Source of the DNA: Chitinophagaceae bacterium
Lineage (GTDB): Bacteria; Bacteroidota; Bacteroidia; Chitinophagales; Chitinophagaceae
NCBI GenBank assembly: GCA_004028765.1
Contig: SAIX01000093.1
Coordinates: 1-38,807, forward strand
Length of the DNA: 38,807 bases
Direction: 5' to 3'
The translations under genes were made by a program, and so were the position numbers. Below are positions 26,557 to 34,070 of this stretch, one piece after another; the stretch's first letter is position 1, and each line of letters begins with the position of its first letter. The notes beneath the pieces were generated by a model. It was given only the letters and a program-made list of their open reading frames with translations. It was not told where the DNA came from and ran no database searches.

Positions 26557-26656
26557 GGCACCCCCTTAAACCTGAATACGTATCCGGCGGTCAGCCTCGA
26601 ACGCTTGTTAGTATAATTTTTTTGGAGTGATATGAAATTTGTATGTTTTCTCTGAT

Positions 26657-26664
26657 TATATTTG
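26657..26664 (+). promoter_or_regulatory. -7 promoter element (TATATTTG) of the pheA leader
   Basis: An exact TAnnTTTG match ends 7 bp before the ATG of the leader peptide at 26672. The predicted transcript would begin only a few nucleotides before the leader start codon. No convincing -33 element is seen at the usual spacing (a TTTG at 26638-26641 is too close). Confidence 0.6.
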
Positions 26665-26671
26665 GTGCAGA

Positions 26672-26758
26672 ATGAAAACCATCCGCACAAATACTTTCTA
26701 TTTCTTTTTTTATTACTTCTTTGAAAAAAGGAGCCGGGTAGTATTTGTCAAAGCTTAA
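26672..26758 (+). CDS. Phe/Tyr-rich leader peptide of the pheA operon
   Basis: This ORF of 28 codons opens MKTIRTNT, then has an unbroken run of nine aromatic codons (FYFFFYYFF, codons 9-17), then EKRSRVVFVKA and a TAA at 26756-26758. In total it has 7 Phe and 3 Tyr codons, far more than chance would place in so short an ORF. It lies between a promoter-like TATATTTG and an intrinsic terminator 20 bp downstream of its stop, directly before pheA, an aminotransferase and tyrA. This is the arrangement of amino-acid leader peptides such as pheL, whose translation reads the supply of charged tRNA. The peptide is probably not functional in itself. It resembles no annotated family by sequence; the call rests on codon content and context. 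Confidence 0.85.
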   Translation: MKTIRTNTFYFFFYYFFEKRSRVVFVKA

Positions 26759-26804
26759 AACAAAAACAAGAGATACCATCCCGGCCAAAAGCCGGGATTT
26801 TTTT
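26733..26804 (+). promoter_or_regulatory. Transcription attenuator: antiterminator segment and terminator before pheA
   Basis: The terminator has an 8-bp stem (atcccggc at 26778-26785 with gccgggat at 26791-26798), a 5-nt loop and a run of T from 26798 to 26804. The segment gccggg occurs a second time upstream at 26733-26738, inside leader codons 21-22, and can pair with cccggc at 26780-26785, the 5' arm of the terminator. The two pairings exclude each other. A ribosome stalled early in the Phe/Tyr run leaves 26733-26738 free, favouring read-through. A ribosome at the leader stop would lie close to or over this segment, favouring termination. This is inference from complementarity; the exact ribosome footprint is borderline. 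Confidence 0.75.
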
Positions 26805-26831
26805 ATCCCCTGAAAACAGAACGAAAATAAA

Positions 26832-27722
26832 ATGAACAGTGACAAAATAAGGAAAGGCCAGTTGCAGCCGGATTCATCTACCGTCGGATCAAAAGGTATC
26901 TGTATACAGGGATATGAAGGGAGCTTTCACCAGGTGGCTGTCCGCTATTTTTTTGGCAAACAGGTGGAAGTGATCCCCTGCAACACTTTCCGCGACCTGG
27001 TCCGTATCTCTTCCGATAAAAAACTTTCTGCCGGGGGCATCATGGCTATTGAAAACTCGATTGCCGGCAGCATCCTTCCCAATTACAATCTTTTGCAGAA
27101 AAGTCATCTCAAAGTAATCGGCGAAGTATATCTCTCCATCAGCCAGAACCTGATGGTGAACAAAGGTGTTCAACTGGGCGAGATCAGGGAAGTGCATAGT
27201 CACCCGATGGCCATTCTCCAATGCCTCGATTATCTCGAGAAACACAGCTGGAAACTCGTGGAAACAGAAGATACGGCCCTTAGTGCCAAACATATCCACC
27301 AGAAACACAGCAAGCATGCAGCTGCCATTGCAAGTAAACTGGCGGCGGAATTATATGATATGGAAATTGTAGCACCCGATATCCATACCATGAAAAATAA
27401 TGTAACCCGCTTTCTCGTATTAAGAAGGGAAAAAGAAGCGGTACCGGTACCGGACGCAGATAAAGCCTCCCTGTATTTTCAGACAAACCATACCCGCGGT
27501 ATTTTGTCAAAAGTGCTGGGCCGTATTGCCGATGGTGGTATCAACCTCAGCAAACTGCAGAGCATGCCCATCCCAGGCAGCAATTTTAAATATGGGTTTT
27601 ATGCGGACCTCGAATTTGATTCGCTTCGGCAATTCGAAAAAGTGATGGCATCGATACAATCGCTCATCAACAGCAGTAAAGTATTCGGGGTTTATAAAAA
27701 AGGTAAAGTAGTAAAAGGATAA
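26832..27722 (+). CDS. pheA: Prephenate dehydratase with ACT domain
   Basis: This 296-residue enzyme converts prephenate to phenylpyruvate for phenylalanine synthesis. The catalytic domain (about 22-205) has ICIQGYEGSFHQVAVRYF, MAIENSIAGSILPNY, and the active-site Thr192 in NVTRFLVL. The C-terminal ACT domain (about 212-290) is of the type that binds phenylalanine for feedback control. However, the usual ESRP signature is replaced by QSMP (Gln243-Pro246), so sensitivity to Phe may differ. No chorismate mutase domain is attached; that activity is fused to DAHP synthase downstream. The gene follows the leader peptide and attenuator and is 2 bp ahead of an aminotransferase gene, so it opens the Phe/Tyr operon. 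Confidence 0.96.
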   Translation: MNSDKIRKGQLQPDSSTVGSKGICIQGYEGSFHQVAVRYFFGKQVEVIPCNTFRDLVRISSDKKLSAGGIMAIENSIAGSILPNYNLLQKSHLKVIGEVYLSISQNLMVNKGVQLGEIREVHSHPMAILQCLDYLEKHSWKLVETEDTALSAKHIHQKHSKHAAAIASKLAAELYDMEIVAPDIHTMKNNVTRFLVLRREKEAVPVPDADKASLYFQTNHTRGILSKVLGRIADGGINLSKLQSMPIPGSNFKYGFYADLEFDSLRQFEKVMASIQSLINSSKVFGVYKKGKVVKG

Positions 27723-27724
27723 TC

Positions 27725-28894
27725 ATGGATGTAAGTACTTCACGCAGACTGGAAGGGATCGGTGAATATTATTTCTCGCAAAAACTGCGTGAAATAGAGG
27801 AACTGAACAAACAGGGGAAAAATATCATCAACCTTGGTATCGGCAGCCCCGATCTTCCGCCGCACCCGGATGTGATCAAAGTATTGCAGGAAGAAGCGGC
27901 AAAACCCAATACCCATGCTTACCAGAGTTACAAAGGCTCGCCGGTATTACGAAAGGCAATCGCCGATTGGTACAATAAATGGTATGGTGTTGCACTGAAC
28001 CCGGATACGGAAATACTTCCGCTGATCGGAAGCAAGGAAGGCATCATGCATATCTGCATGACGTACCTCAATGAAGGAGAGGAAGCATTGATCCCCAATC
28101 CCGGTTACCCTACGTACAGCAGCGCGGTAAAACTGGCAGGCGGGAAAGCTGTGGCTTATGAGATGCAGGCTTCCAATAACTGGGAACCCGATCTGGATGC
28201 ATTAGAGAAAACAGATCTCAGCAAAGTAAAACTGCTGTGGTTAAATTATCCGCACATGCCTACCGGTCAGCTGGCATCTGCTTCCCTGTTCGAACGCATC
28301 GTGGCATTCGGAAAAAAACATAATATCATCATCTGTCACGATAACCCGTACAGTTTTATCCTGAACGAACAACCGGCCAGCCTGTTAACCGTGCCCGGTG
28401 CAAAAGAAGTGGTGATCGAATTGAACTCGCTCAGCAAAAGCAGCAATATGGCCGGCTGGCGTGTGGGTATGCTTTGTGCCGCAAAAGATAGGATCGATGA
28501 AATACTGCGCTTCAAAAGCAATATGGACAGTGGTATGTTTCTCCCCGTACAACTCGCGGCTGCAAAGGCTTTGGGATTGGGAAAAGAATGGTATAACAGC
28601 ATCAATGCCATCTATGCACAACGCAGGGAAAAAGTATTTGAATTACTGGCATTGTTGAATTGTGAATTTTCAAAATCGCAGGTAGGCATGTTTGTATGGG
28701 CAAAGACCCCTACCGCATATAAAAGCGGGTACGAGCTCAGCGATGAAGTGCTGTACGGTTCCAATGTATTCATTACACCCGGAGGAATTTTCGGAAGTGC
28801 AGGCGATCCTTATATCCGGGTAAGTTTATGCGGAAGTATCGAACGTTTTGAAGAGGCGATCGGCCGAATAAAAAATAAGAACAATAACGCATAA
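27725..28894 (+). CDS. Class I/II aminotransferase, probably aromatic or prephenate type
   Basis: This 389-residue PLP enzyme belongs to the aspartate-aminotransferase fold family. The Schiff-base Lys238 lies in NSLSKSSNMAGWRVGML, the N-terminal region has NLGIGSPDLPPHPDV, and the final conserved Arg is in YIRVSLCGS. The usual NPTG motif reads MPTG here (NYPHMPTG), replacing an asparagine that contacts the cofactor. General annotation would name it an LL-diaminopimelate or aspartate aminotransferase. Its place between pheA and tyrA, 2 bp after pheA, argues for transamination of prephenate, phenylpyruvate or hydroxyphenylpyruvate. The substrate is inferred from context only. Confidence 0.9.
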   Translation: MDVSTSRRLEGIGEYYFSQKLREIEELNKQGKNIINLGIGSPDLPPHPDVIKVLQEEAAKPNTHAYQSYKGSPVLRKAIADWYNKWYGVALNPDTEILPLIGSKEGIMHICMTYLNEGEEALIPNPGYPTYSSAVKLAGGKAVAYEMQASNNWEPDLDALEKTDLSKVKLLWLNYPHMPTGQLASASLFERIVAFGKKHNIIICHDNPYSFILNEQPASLLTVPGAKEVVIELNSLSKSSNMAGWRVGMLCAAKDRIDEILRFKSNMDSGMFLPVQLAAAKALGLGKEWYNSINAIYAQRREKVFELLALLNCEFSKSQVGMFVWAKTPTAYKSGYELSDEVLYGSNVFITPGGIFGSAGDPYIRVSLCGSIERFEEAIGRIKNKNNNA

Positions 28895-28945
28895 CGGGTA
28901 ATACCAATTAGTAAGTATTAATTTTTCATTTCAATTGAAAAAAAA

Positions 28946-29785
28946 GTGAATGTAGCAATCATAGGTGTGGGACTGATCGGCGGTTCAATGGCCATCACGC
29001 TAAAGGAAAAGGGATTTGCCTCTCATGTGACAGGCGTGGATGCGAGTGAAACCCATGCGCAGAAAGCACTTGAACTGGGGCTGGTAGATGAAATCATGAC
29101 GCTCGGGCCTGCAGTAAAAAAAGCAGATCTTATCATACTCGCCACACCCATCAATGCAGCAGAAGCGTTATTGCCATTGATCATGCAGGAAGTGGATAAA
29201 CAGGTGGTGATGGATGTAGGATCTACGAAAAAGAATATCTGTGAACTGGCTTCACAATTTAAGAGCCGGGGAAGATTTGTTGCCACACACCCTATGTGGG
29301 GTACCGAATACAGCGGACCGGAAGCAGCCATCAAAGGGGCTTTTGTAAATAAGGCTACGGTTATCTGCAGTAAAGAAGACAGCGATGCCGATGCAGTGGC
29401 GATGGTTGAAAAAGTGTATGGATTGCTCGGGATGCATATTGTATATATGAATGCGGAAGGCCATGATGTGCATGTGGCCTATGTGAGCCATATCTCGCAT
29501 ATCACTTCTTTCGCGCTGGCGAATACCGTGCTGGAAAAAGAAAGAGAAGAAGATGCCATTTTTGAACTGGCCAGTGGTGGTTTTGAAAGTACGGTGCGCC
29601 TGGCCAAAAGCAACCCTGCGATGTGGGTGCCCATTTTTATGCAGAACCGGGACAATGTGCTCGATGTGCTGAATGAACATATCGCCCAGTTGCGGAAATT
29701 CAAAGCATGCCTTGAAAAAGAAAATTATGAATACCTCGAAGAACTGATTGGTAAAGCGAACGGGATCAGGCGGATTATAAAATAA
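28946..29785 (+). CDS. tyrA: Prephenate dehydrogenase
   Basis: This 279-residue enzyme oxidises prephenate to 4-hydroxyphenylpyruvate for tyrosine synthesis. The NAD(P)-binding motif is at the very N-terminus (VAIIGVGLIGGSMAITL). The substrate-site segments HPMWGTEYSGPEAA and HVAYVSHISHITSFALA are present, with the conserved histidines. The start is a GTG at 28946, which is the only start that keeps the dinucleotide fold complete. There is no chorismate mutase or ACT domain. The gene lies 51 bp after the aminotransferase gene in the same operon; a weak AT-rich hairpin lies just before its start. Confidence 0.94.
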   Translation: MNVAIIGVGLIGGSMAITLKEKGFASHVTGVDASETHAQKALELGLVDEIMTLGPAVKKADLIILATPINAAEALLPLIMQEVDKQVVMDVGSTKKNICELASQFKSRGRFVATHPMWGTEYSGPEAAIKGAFVNKATVICSKEDSDADAVAMVEKVYGLLGMHIVYMNAEGHDVHVAYVSHISHITSFALANTVLEKEREEDAIFELASGGFESTVRLAKSNPAMWVPIFMQNRDNVLDVLNEHIAQLRKFKACLEKENYEYLEELIGKANGIRRIIK

Positions 29786-29789
29786 AGGC

Positions 29790-29907
29790 GGATGAATGGA
29801 TCAGCGGATTCGTGGATAGGAGAATGTATTGTGTAGGGTTTGATTACTGGATGGTTACCATCCACGATGAAAATCCATCAATTCTTAATCCACCGATCCG
29901 CAAATCC
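29790..29907. repeat. Octad-periodic inverted repeat after tyrA
   Basis: The left arm has GGAT at 29790, 29798, 29806 and 29814, an exact 8-nt period. The right arm has the complementary AATCC/GATCC at 29872, 29887, 29895 and 29903. The arms pair over about 30 bp with mismatches, and a perfect 7-bp hairpin (tggatgg-tta-ccatcca, 29848-29864) lies between them. It fills the gap between tyrA and the helicase promoter and could end the tyrA transcript by structure, although no T-run follows. Confidence 0.7.
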
Positions 29908-29976
29908 AGGATCGCTCCAAAAGCTTTGAGAACGAGGCGATTGGAATTAAAAACCGGCAAAGCGCCCTATTAGCGG

Positions 29977-29984
29977 TACCTTTG
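29977..29984 (+). promoter_or_regulatory. -7 promoter element (TACCTTTG) of the helicase gene
   Basis: An exact TAnnTTTG match, 18 bp before the ATG at 30003. It shows that the helicase gene, and perhaps the aro genes after it, are transcribed separately from pheA-tyrA. It also argues against a TTG start at 29982, which would lie inside the element. Confidence 0.65.
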
Positions 29985-30002
29985 CACGAAATTTTAAAAA
30001 AG

Positions 30003-31697
30003 ATGACAACATTTGAAGCGTTGGGAATTGATGCGAGATTGATTCAGGCAACGGATGAACTGGGTTATGTGAACCCAACCCCCATTCAGGAACAGGCCAT
30101 CCCTGTTCTGCTGAGTGGTACCAGGGATTTTATAGGACTGGCCCAAACAGGTACAGGAAAAACAGCGGCATTCGGGCTGCCTTTGCTGCATGTGATCAAT
30201 GCTGCAGCCAAACACCCGCAGGCATTGGTGGTATGCCCAACAAGGGAATTATGTCTCCAGATCGTAAAAGAGATCGAACTATTTAAAAAATATTTACCCG
30301 GCGTTTCCGTGGTGGCTGTATATGGCGGTGCATCGATCGGTTTACAGATCCGTGACCTGAAACGCGGTGTACAGATCGTGGTGGCAACCCCTGGCCGTTT
30401 GATAGACCTGATCGAGAGAAAAGCGATCGACCTTGAGAAAATCCAGTATGTGGTACTCGATGAAGCCGATGAAATGCTGAACATGGGTTTCCAGGATGAT
30501 ATCGAATTTATCCTCAAAAACACACCGGCCCGCGAAAGCACCTGGCTTTTCAGCGCTACCATGCCACCCGAGATCCGGAAAGTGAGCCGGAAATACATGA
30601 AAGAGCCCAAAGAAGTAACGGTTGGTAAAGTGAACATGGCCAACAAAAGCATCGATCACCAATACTATGTCACTTCTGCACAGCACCGGTATGAAACCTT
30701 GAAACGCATCATTGATTTTAACCCGGGTATTTATGGGATCATTTTTACCCGTACAAAAGTGGATGCACAGGAAATAACGGAAAGACTTACCCGCGAAGGC
30801 TATGATATCGATGCACTGCATGGTGATCTTACGCAGGTACAGCGCGACAGGGTGATGGGCCAGTTCCGTGATAAAAGCCTGCAACTGCTGATTGCAACCG
30901 ATGTGGCAGCACGGGGTATCGATGTGTCGGGAATCACGCATGTGATCAACTACGAACTGCCCGATGATGTGGAAGTGTACACCCACCGTAGCGGACGTAC
31001 GGGCCGCGCCGGAAACCATGGCATCTGTATCTCGATCGTGCATTCAAAAGAATTGTACAAACTGAAACAGATCGAAAGGATCAACCAGTCACAGTTCCAT
31101 AAACTCGATATCCCTACAGGAAAAGATGTATGTCGCAAACAGTTCTTTCATTTCATGGATAAATTATTATCCGCGGATATCAGTCATGGGGATTATGAAA
31201 CCTATGTTCCCATGCTCGCTGAAAAATTTGCAGAGATCAGTAAGGAAGAAGTACTGAAACGCGTGGCTGCGATGGAATTCGACCGTTTCCTGAAATACTA
31301 TGAAAATTCAGAAGACCTGAATATCCGCGATAGGGGAAGAAACGATGCAGGCAGAAGAGATGACAGATCACAAAACACCGGAAGGGGCGATGGACGCAAA
31401 ACCTATACACGCGGGGGTGGCTATGCAAAATTGTTTGTGAACCTCGGGTCAAAAGATGGTTTTTACAAAGCCAGCTTCCTGCAGTTCATACTCGATATGA
31501 GCGACCTACGAAAAGATGTGCTCGGCAAAATCGATATGCGCGATATGAACAGCTGGGTAGAGATCGAGAAAAGTGCGGCGCAGCAAATGATCCGCTCGCT
31601 CGATGGAAAAAGCTATAAGGGAAGAAGGATCCGGATGAACGATGCAGACAGCGGCGGACCAGGAGGCTTTCAGCGCCGTAGCAAAGGAAAAGAGTAG
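30003..31697 (+). CDS. DEAD-box RNA helicase with DbpA-type RNA-binding domain
   Basis: From the ATG at 30003 the protein has 564 residues. The helicase core (about 1-370) shows the Q motif GYVNPTPIQEQAIP, the Walker A AQTGTGKT, PTREL, the DEAD box in VLDEADEMLNMGF, SAT, and HRSGRTGRAG. A charged Arg/Asp/Gly linker (about 440-470) follows, then a DbpA-type RNA-recognition domain (about 475-550, KLFVNLGSKDGFYKASFLQFI). Such proteins remodel structured RNA in ribosome assembly and cold adaptation (DeaD/CsdA or DbpA types). The gene sits inside the aromatic amino-acid cluster with its own promoter; a direct role in that pathway is not indicated by its domains. Confidence 0.95.
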   Translation: MTTFEALGIDARLIQATDELGYVNPTPIQEQAIPVLLSGTRDFIGLAQTGTGKTAAFGLPLLHVINAAAKHPQALVVCPTRELCLQIVKEIELFKKYLPGVSVVAVYGGASIGLQIRDLKRGVQIVVATPGRLIDLIERKAIDLEKIQYVVLDEADEMLNMGFQDDIEFILKNTPARESTWLFSATMPPEIRKVSRKYMKEPKEVTVGKVNMANKSIDHQYYVTSAQHRYETLKRIIDFNPGIYGIIFTRTKVDAQEITERLTREGYDIDALHGDLTQVQRDRVMGQFRDKSLQLLIATDVAARGIDVSGITHVINYELPDDVEVYTHRSGRTGRAGNHGICISIVHSKELYKLKQIERINQSQFHKLDIPTGKDVCRKQFFHFMDKLLSADISHGDYETYVPMLAEKFAEISKEEVLKRVAAMEFDRFLKYYENSEDLNIRDRGRNDAGRRDDRSQNTGRGDGRKTYTRGGGYAKLFVNLGSKDGFYKASFLQFILDMSDLRKDVLGKIDMRDMNSWVEIEKSAAQQMIRSLDGKSYKGRRIRMNDADSGGPGGFQRRSKGKE

Positions 31698-31807
31698 TCA
31701 ATTGGGATATTGCGTTACAGTTTATTAGCGATTTGCCGTTATTACTAATAAGTCTGACAACTGATAAACCCGTAATCATACACCCATCAACGAATAAAAC
31801 AACCATC

Positions 31808-32893
31808 ATGGAGCAAGTAATTGAACAGGCAGCAGGAGTGGAAGCATTATTGCAAAAACGTCCGCTCATTATTTCAGGTCCCTGTAGCGCCGAAACAGAA
31901 GAACAGGTAATGCAAACAGCGCAGCGTCTCGCTGCAACCGGTAAAGTGGATATCCTCCGGGCCGGTATATGGAAACCCCGTACACGTCCCGGCAGTTTTG
32001 AAGGCATCGGAACAAAGGGATTGCCCTGGTTACAGGCTGCGCGCAAAGCATCGGGTTTACCGGTAGCAGTGGAAGTGGCAACCGGCAAACAGGTGGAAGA
32101 TGCGTTGCATTTTGATGTGGATGTTCTCTGGATCGGTGCGCGTACTACCGTAAACCCTTTCAGTGTGCAGGAAGTGGCCGATGCATTGCGTGGTGTGGAT
32201 GTGCCTGTACTGATCAAAAACCCGATCAACCCTGATCTTGAATTGTGGATCGGCGCTATGGAACGTGTTGCGAAAGCAGGCATTAAACATATCGGGTTGA
32301 TCCATCGCGGGTTCAGTTCCTATGGCAATACCGAATATCGAAATGCACCCATGTGGCACCTTGCTATTGAGATGAAGCGCCGTTACCCTGAATTACTGCT
32401 TATTAATGATCCATCTCATATCTGCGGTAGAAGGGATATCCTGCAGGAAGTAGCACAAACAGCGATTGATCTTGACTTTGATGGGTTGATCGTGGAAAGC
32501 CATATCGACCCGGACAATGCCTGGAGCGATGCCAAACAACAGATAACCCCCGAAAAACTGGGAGAGATGATCAGCAGCATCCGCTGGAGAAGAGAAGATG
32601 TGGCTTCTGAAGAATACCATGCCGCACTTGAAAAACTCCGCCAGCAGATCAATAACCTGGATGATGAATTGATGCAGATACTGAGCCAGCGGATGAAAGT
32701 GGCGGAAAGCATCGGTAAATACAAAAAGGACAATAATATCACCATCCTGCAAACCAACCGCTGGAACAGCATCCTCGAAAGAGCTTTTGCAAAGGGTGAA
32801 AAACTTGGCCTGAGCAAAGAATTCGTGACCAAATATTTTGATGCCGTTCACATGGAAAGTATCAATCACCAGAACAAGATCATGAATGCATAA
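31808..32893 (+). CDS. Bifunctional DAHP synthase / chorismate mutase
   Basis: I start at the ATG at 31808, giving 361 residues; the frame extends upstream to 31733 through sequence that looks non-coding. Residues about 15-265 form a type I-beta DAHP synthase (RPLIISGPCSAETEEQV, LRAGIWKPRTRPGSFEGIG, WIGARTTVNPFSVQEV, and NDPSHICGRRD). This enzyme condenses phosphoenolpyruvate and erythrose-4-phosphate. Residues about 275-355 form an AroQ-type chorismate mutase (LRQQINNLDDELMQILSQRMKVAESIGKYKK). This fusion of the first shikimate step with the branch-point mutase is typical of Bacteroidota and often makes the first step sensitive to prephenate or chorismate. It heads the aro part of the cluster. 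Confidence 0.95.
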   Translation: MEQVIEQAAGVEALLQKRPLIISGPCSAETEEQVMQTAQRLAATGKVDILRAGIWKPRTRPGSFEGIGTKGLPWLQAARKASGLPVAVEVATGKQVEDALHFDVDVLWIGARTTVNPFSVQEVADALRGVDVPVLIKNPINPDLELWIGAMERVAKAGIKHIGLIHRGFSSYGNTEYRNAPMWHLAIEMKRRYPELLLINDPSHICGRRDILQEVAQTAIDLDFDGLIVESHIDPDNAWSDAKQQITPEKLGEMISSIRWRREDVASEEYHAALEKLRQQINNLDDELMQILSQRMKVAESIGKYKKDNNITILQTNRWNSILERAFAKGEKLGLSKEFVTKYFDAVHMESINHQNKIMNA

Positions 32894-32896
32894 TTG

Positions 32897-32984
32897 GGAT
32901 GAGTGGATTGGCGGATTAACGGATTCGTATTTATACAAGCAATCTGTTAATTCACTGATCCGGTATCCGCCAATTCGCTAATCC
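32897..32984. repeat. Octad-periodic inverted repeat between DAHP synthase and aroB
   Basis: The left arm has GGAT at 32897, 32905, 32913 and 32921, an exact 8-nt period. The right arm (about 32943-32984) carries the complementary units ctaatcc, caattcg, tatccgc and gatccgg. They pair over about 28-35 bp with mismatches. The element belongs to the same sequence family as the repeats after tyrA and before aroA, and fills nearly the whole 104-bp gap. Confidence 0.7.
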
Positions 32985-32997
32985 GTAACCTTTCCCC

Positions 32998-34023
32998 GTG
33001 AGAAAAAAAAGTTTTACATTTTCGAACGCTACGGTCGACTATTATTTCGATGCTTCTTTTACGCACCTCGAAAAACTGGCGCCAAAAGAAAAAACGGTCC
33101 TGGTTACCGACGAACATGTTTTTGCAAAACACAAAACAAAATTTAAAGGCTGGAAGTTCATTGTACTGAAAGCCGGCGAAAAACACAAGACACAGGCCAC
33201 TGTTGATAAAGTCATCGTTCAAATGATCAAACTCGGTGCCGACCGTAAAACAACACTTGTAGGCGTTGGCGGCGGGGTGGTAACAGATATCACGGGTTAT
33301 GTGGCGGGTATTTATATGCGCGGCATCCGTTTTGGTTTTGTACCCACTTCTCTGCTGGCAATGGTCGATGCTTCTATCGGCGGGAAAAATGGGGTGGATG
33401 TTGGCGTGTATAAAAATATGGTGGGACTGATCAGGCAACCGTCTTTCCTGCTGTATGATAGTTCTTTCCTGAAAACATTGCCCCAAGCGGAATGGCAGAA
33501 TGGTTTTGCAGAGATCATCAAGCACGCCTGTATCAAAGATGCAGTGATGTTCCGCCAGTTACAGAAACACAAAATCGGTGATTACCAGAAAAACAACAAA
33601 CTGCTTTCTGCATTGATCGAAGCGAATGTGCTCATCAAAACAAAAGTGGTGGTAAATGATGAGTTTGAACAGGGCGAGCGCAAACTCCTGAACTTCGGGC
33701 ATACACTCGGTCACGCAATCGAAAATATGTATGCACTCAGCCATGGGCAGGCCATCAGTATCGGCATGACTTATGCTGCTGAGATATCTGCGCAACTCAA
33801 GCATTTTACCGGTGCAGAACTCGTGACAGATCTCCTGAAAAGATATGGGCTGCCAACTTATATGCGGTTCAACAGTAAAAAAGCTTTTAAGATCCTGATG
33901 ATGGACAAGAAAAAAGACAATGTCAGTATCAACTATATCCTTCTCGAAAAAATCGGGAAGGGCGTGATACAGCCCTTGCTCTTTGTACAGCTCCAGGAAA
34001 TTTTTAAACAGTTCGGGAAATAA
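32998..34023 (+). CDS. aroB: 3-dehydroquinate synthase
   Basis: This 341-residue NAD-dependent enzyme makes 3-dehydroquinate from DAHP, the second shikimate step. It has the dinucleotide motif GVGGGVVTDITGYVAGIYMRG, the substrate segment DASIGGKNGVDVGVYKNMVG, and the zinc ligands in FAEIIKHACI, LNFGHTLGHAIE and SHGQAISIGM. The start is a GTG at 32998, immediately after the octad repeat. Length and order are normal. It is part of the same-strand aro run. Confidence 0.96.
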   Translation: MRKKSFTFSNATVDYYFDASFTHLEKLAPKEKTVLVTDEHVFAKHKTKFKGWKFIVLKAGEKHKTQATVDKVIVQMIKLGADRKTTLVGVGGGVVTDITGYVAGIYMRGIRFGFVPTSLLAMVDASIGGKNGVDVGVYKNMVGLIRQPSFLLYDSSFLKTLPQAEWQNGFAEIIKHACIKDAVMFRQLQKHKIGDYQKNNKLLSALIEANVLIKTKVVVNDEFEQGERKLLNFGHTLGHAIENMYALSHGQAISIGMTYAAEISAQLKHFTGAELVTDLLKRYGLPTYMRFNSKKAFKILMMDKKKDNVSINYILLEKIGKGVIQPLLFVQLQEIFKQFGK

Positions 34024-34032
34024 AACATTCAT

Positions 34033-34060
34033 AATCCGGTAATCCGTAATCCGCGAATCC
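34033..34060. repeat. Short AATCC direct-repeat cluster between aroB and aroA
   Basis: Four copies of AATCC start at 34033, 34041, 34048 and 34056 (spacing 8, 7, 8). The units are the same as in the right arms of the repeats after tyrA and before aroB, but only one arm is present here. The cluster fills most of the 47-bp aroB-aroA gap. Confidence 0.6.
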
Positions 34061-34070
34061 AGAAAATAAA

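Noticed and set aside
26591..26845. 84-codon minus-strand frame opposite the pheA leader
   Set aside because: It is antisense to the Phe/Tyr leader and terminator, starts inside pheA, and its Phe-rich start comes from the A/T-rich strand; the plus-strand leader explains the region better.
29982..30002. Longer helicase start at a TTG at 29982
   Set aside because: The TTG lies inside the -7 promoter element, so it cannot be on the transcript; the ATG at 30003 gives the standard N-terminus.
31698..31807. Possible second leader peptide or attenuator before the DAHP synthase gene
   Set aside because: I looked for a short aromatic-rich ORF and a terminator; there is only a weak ttattag/ctaataa pairing and no suitable ORF.
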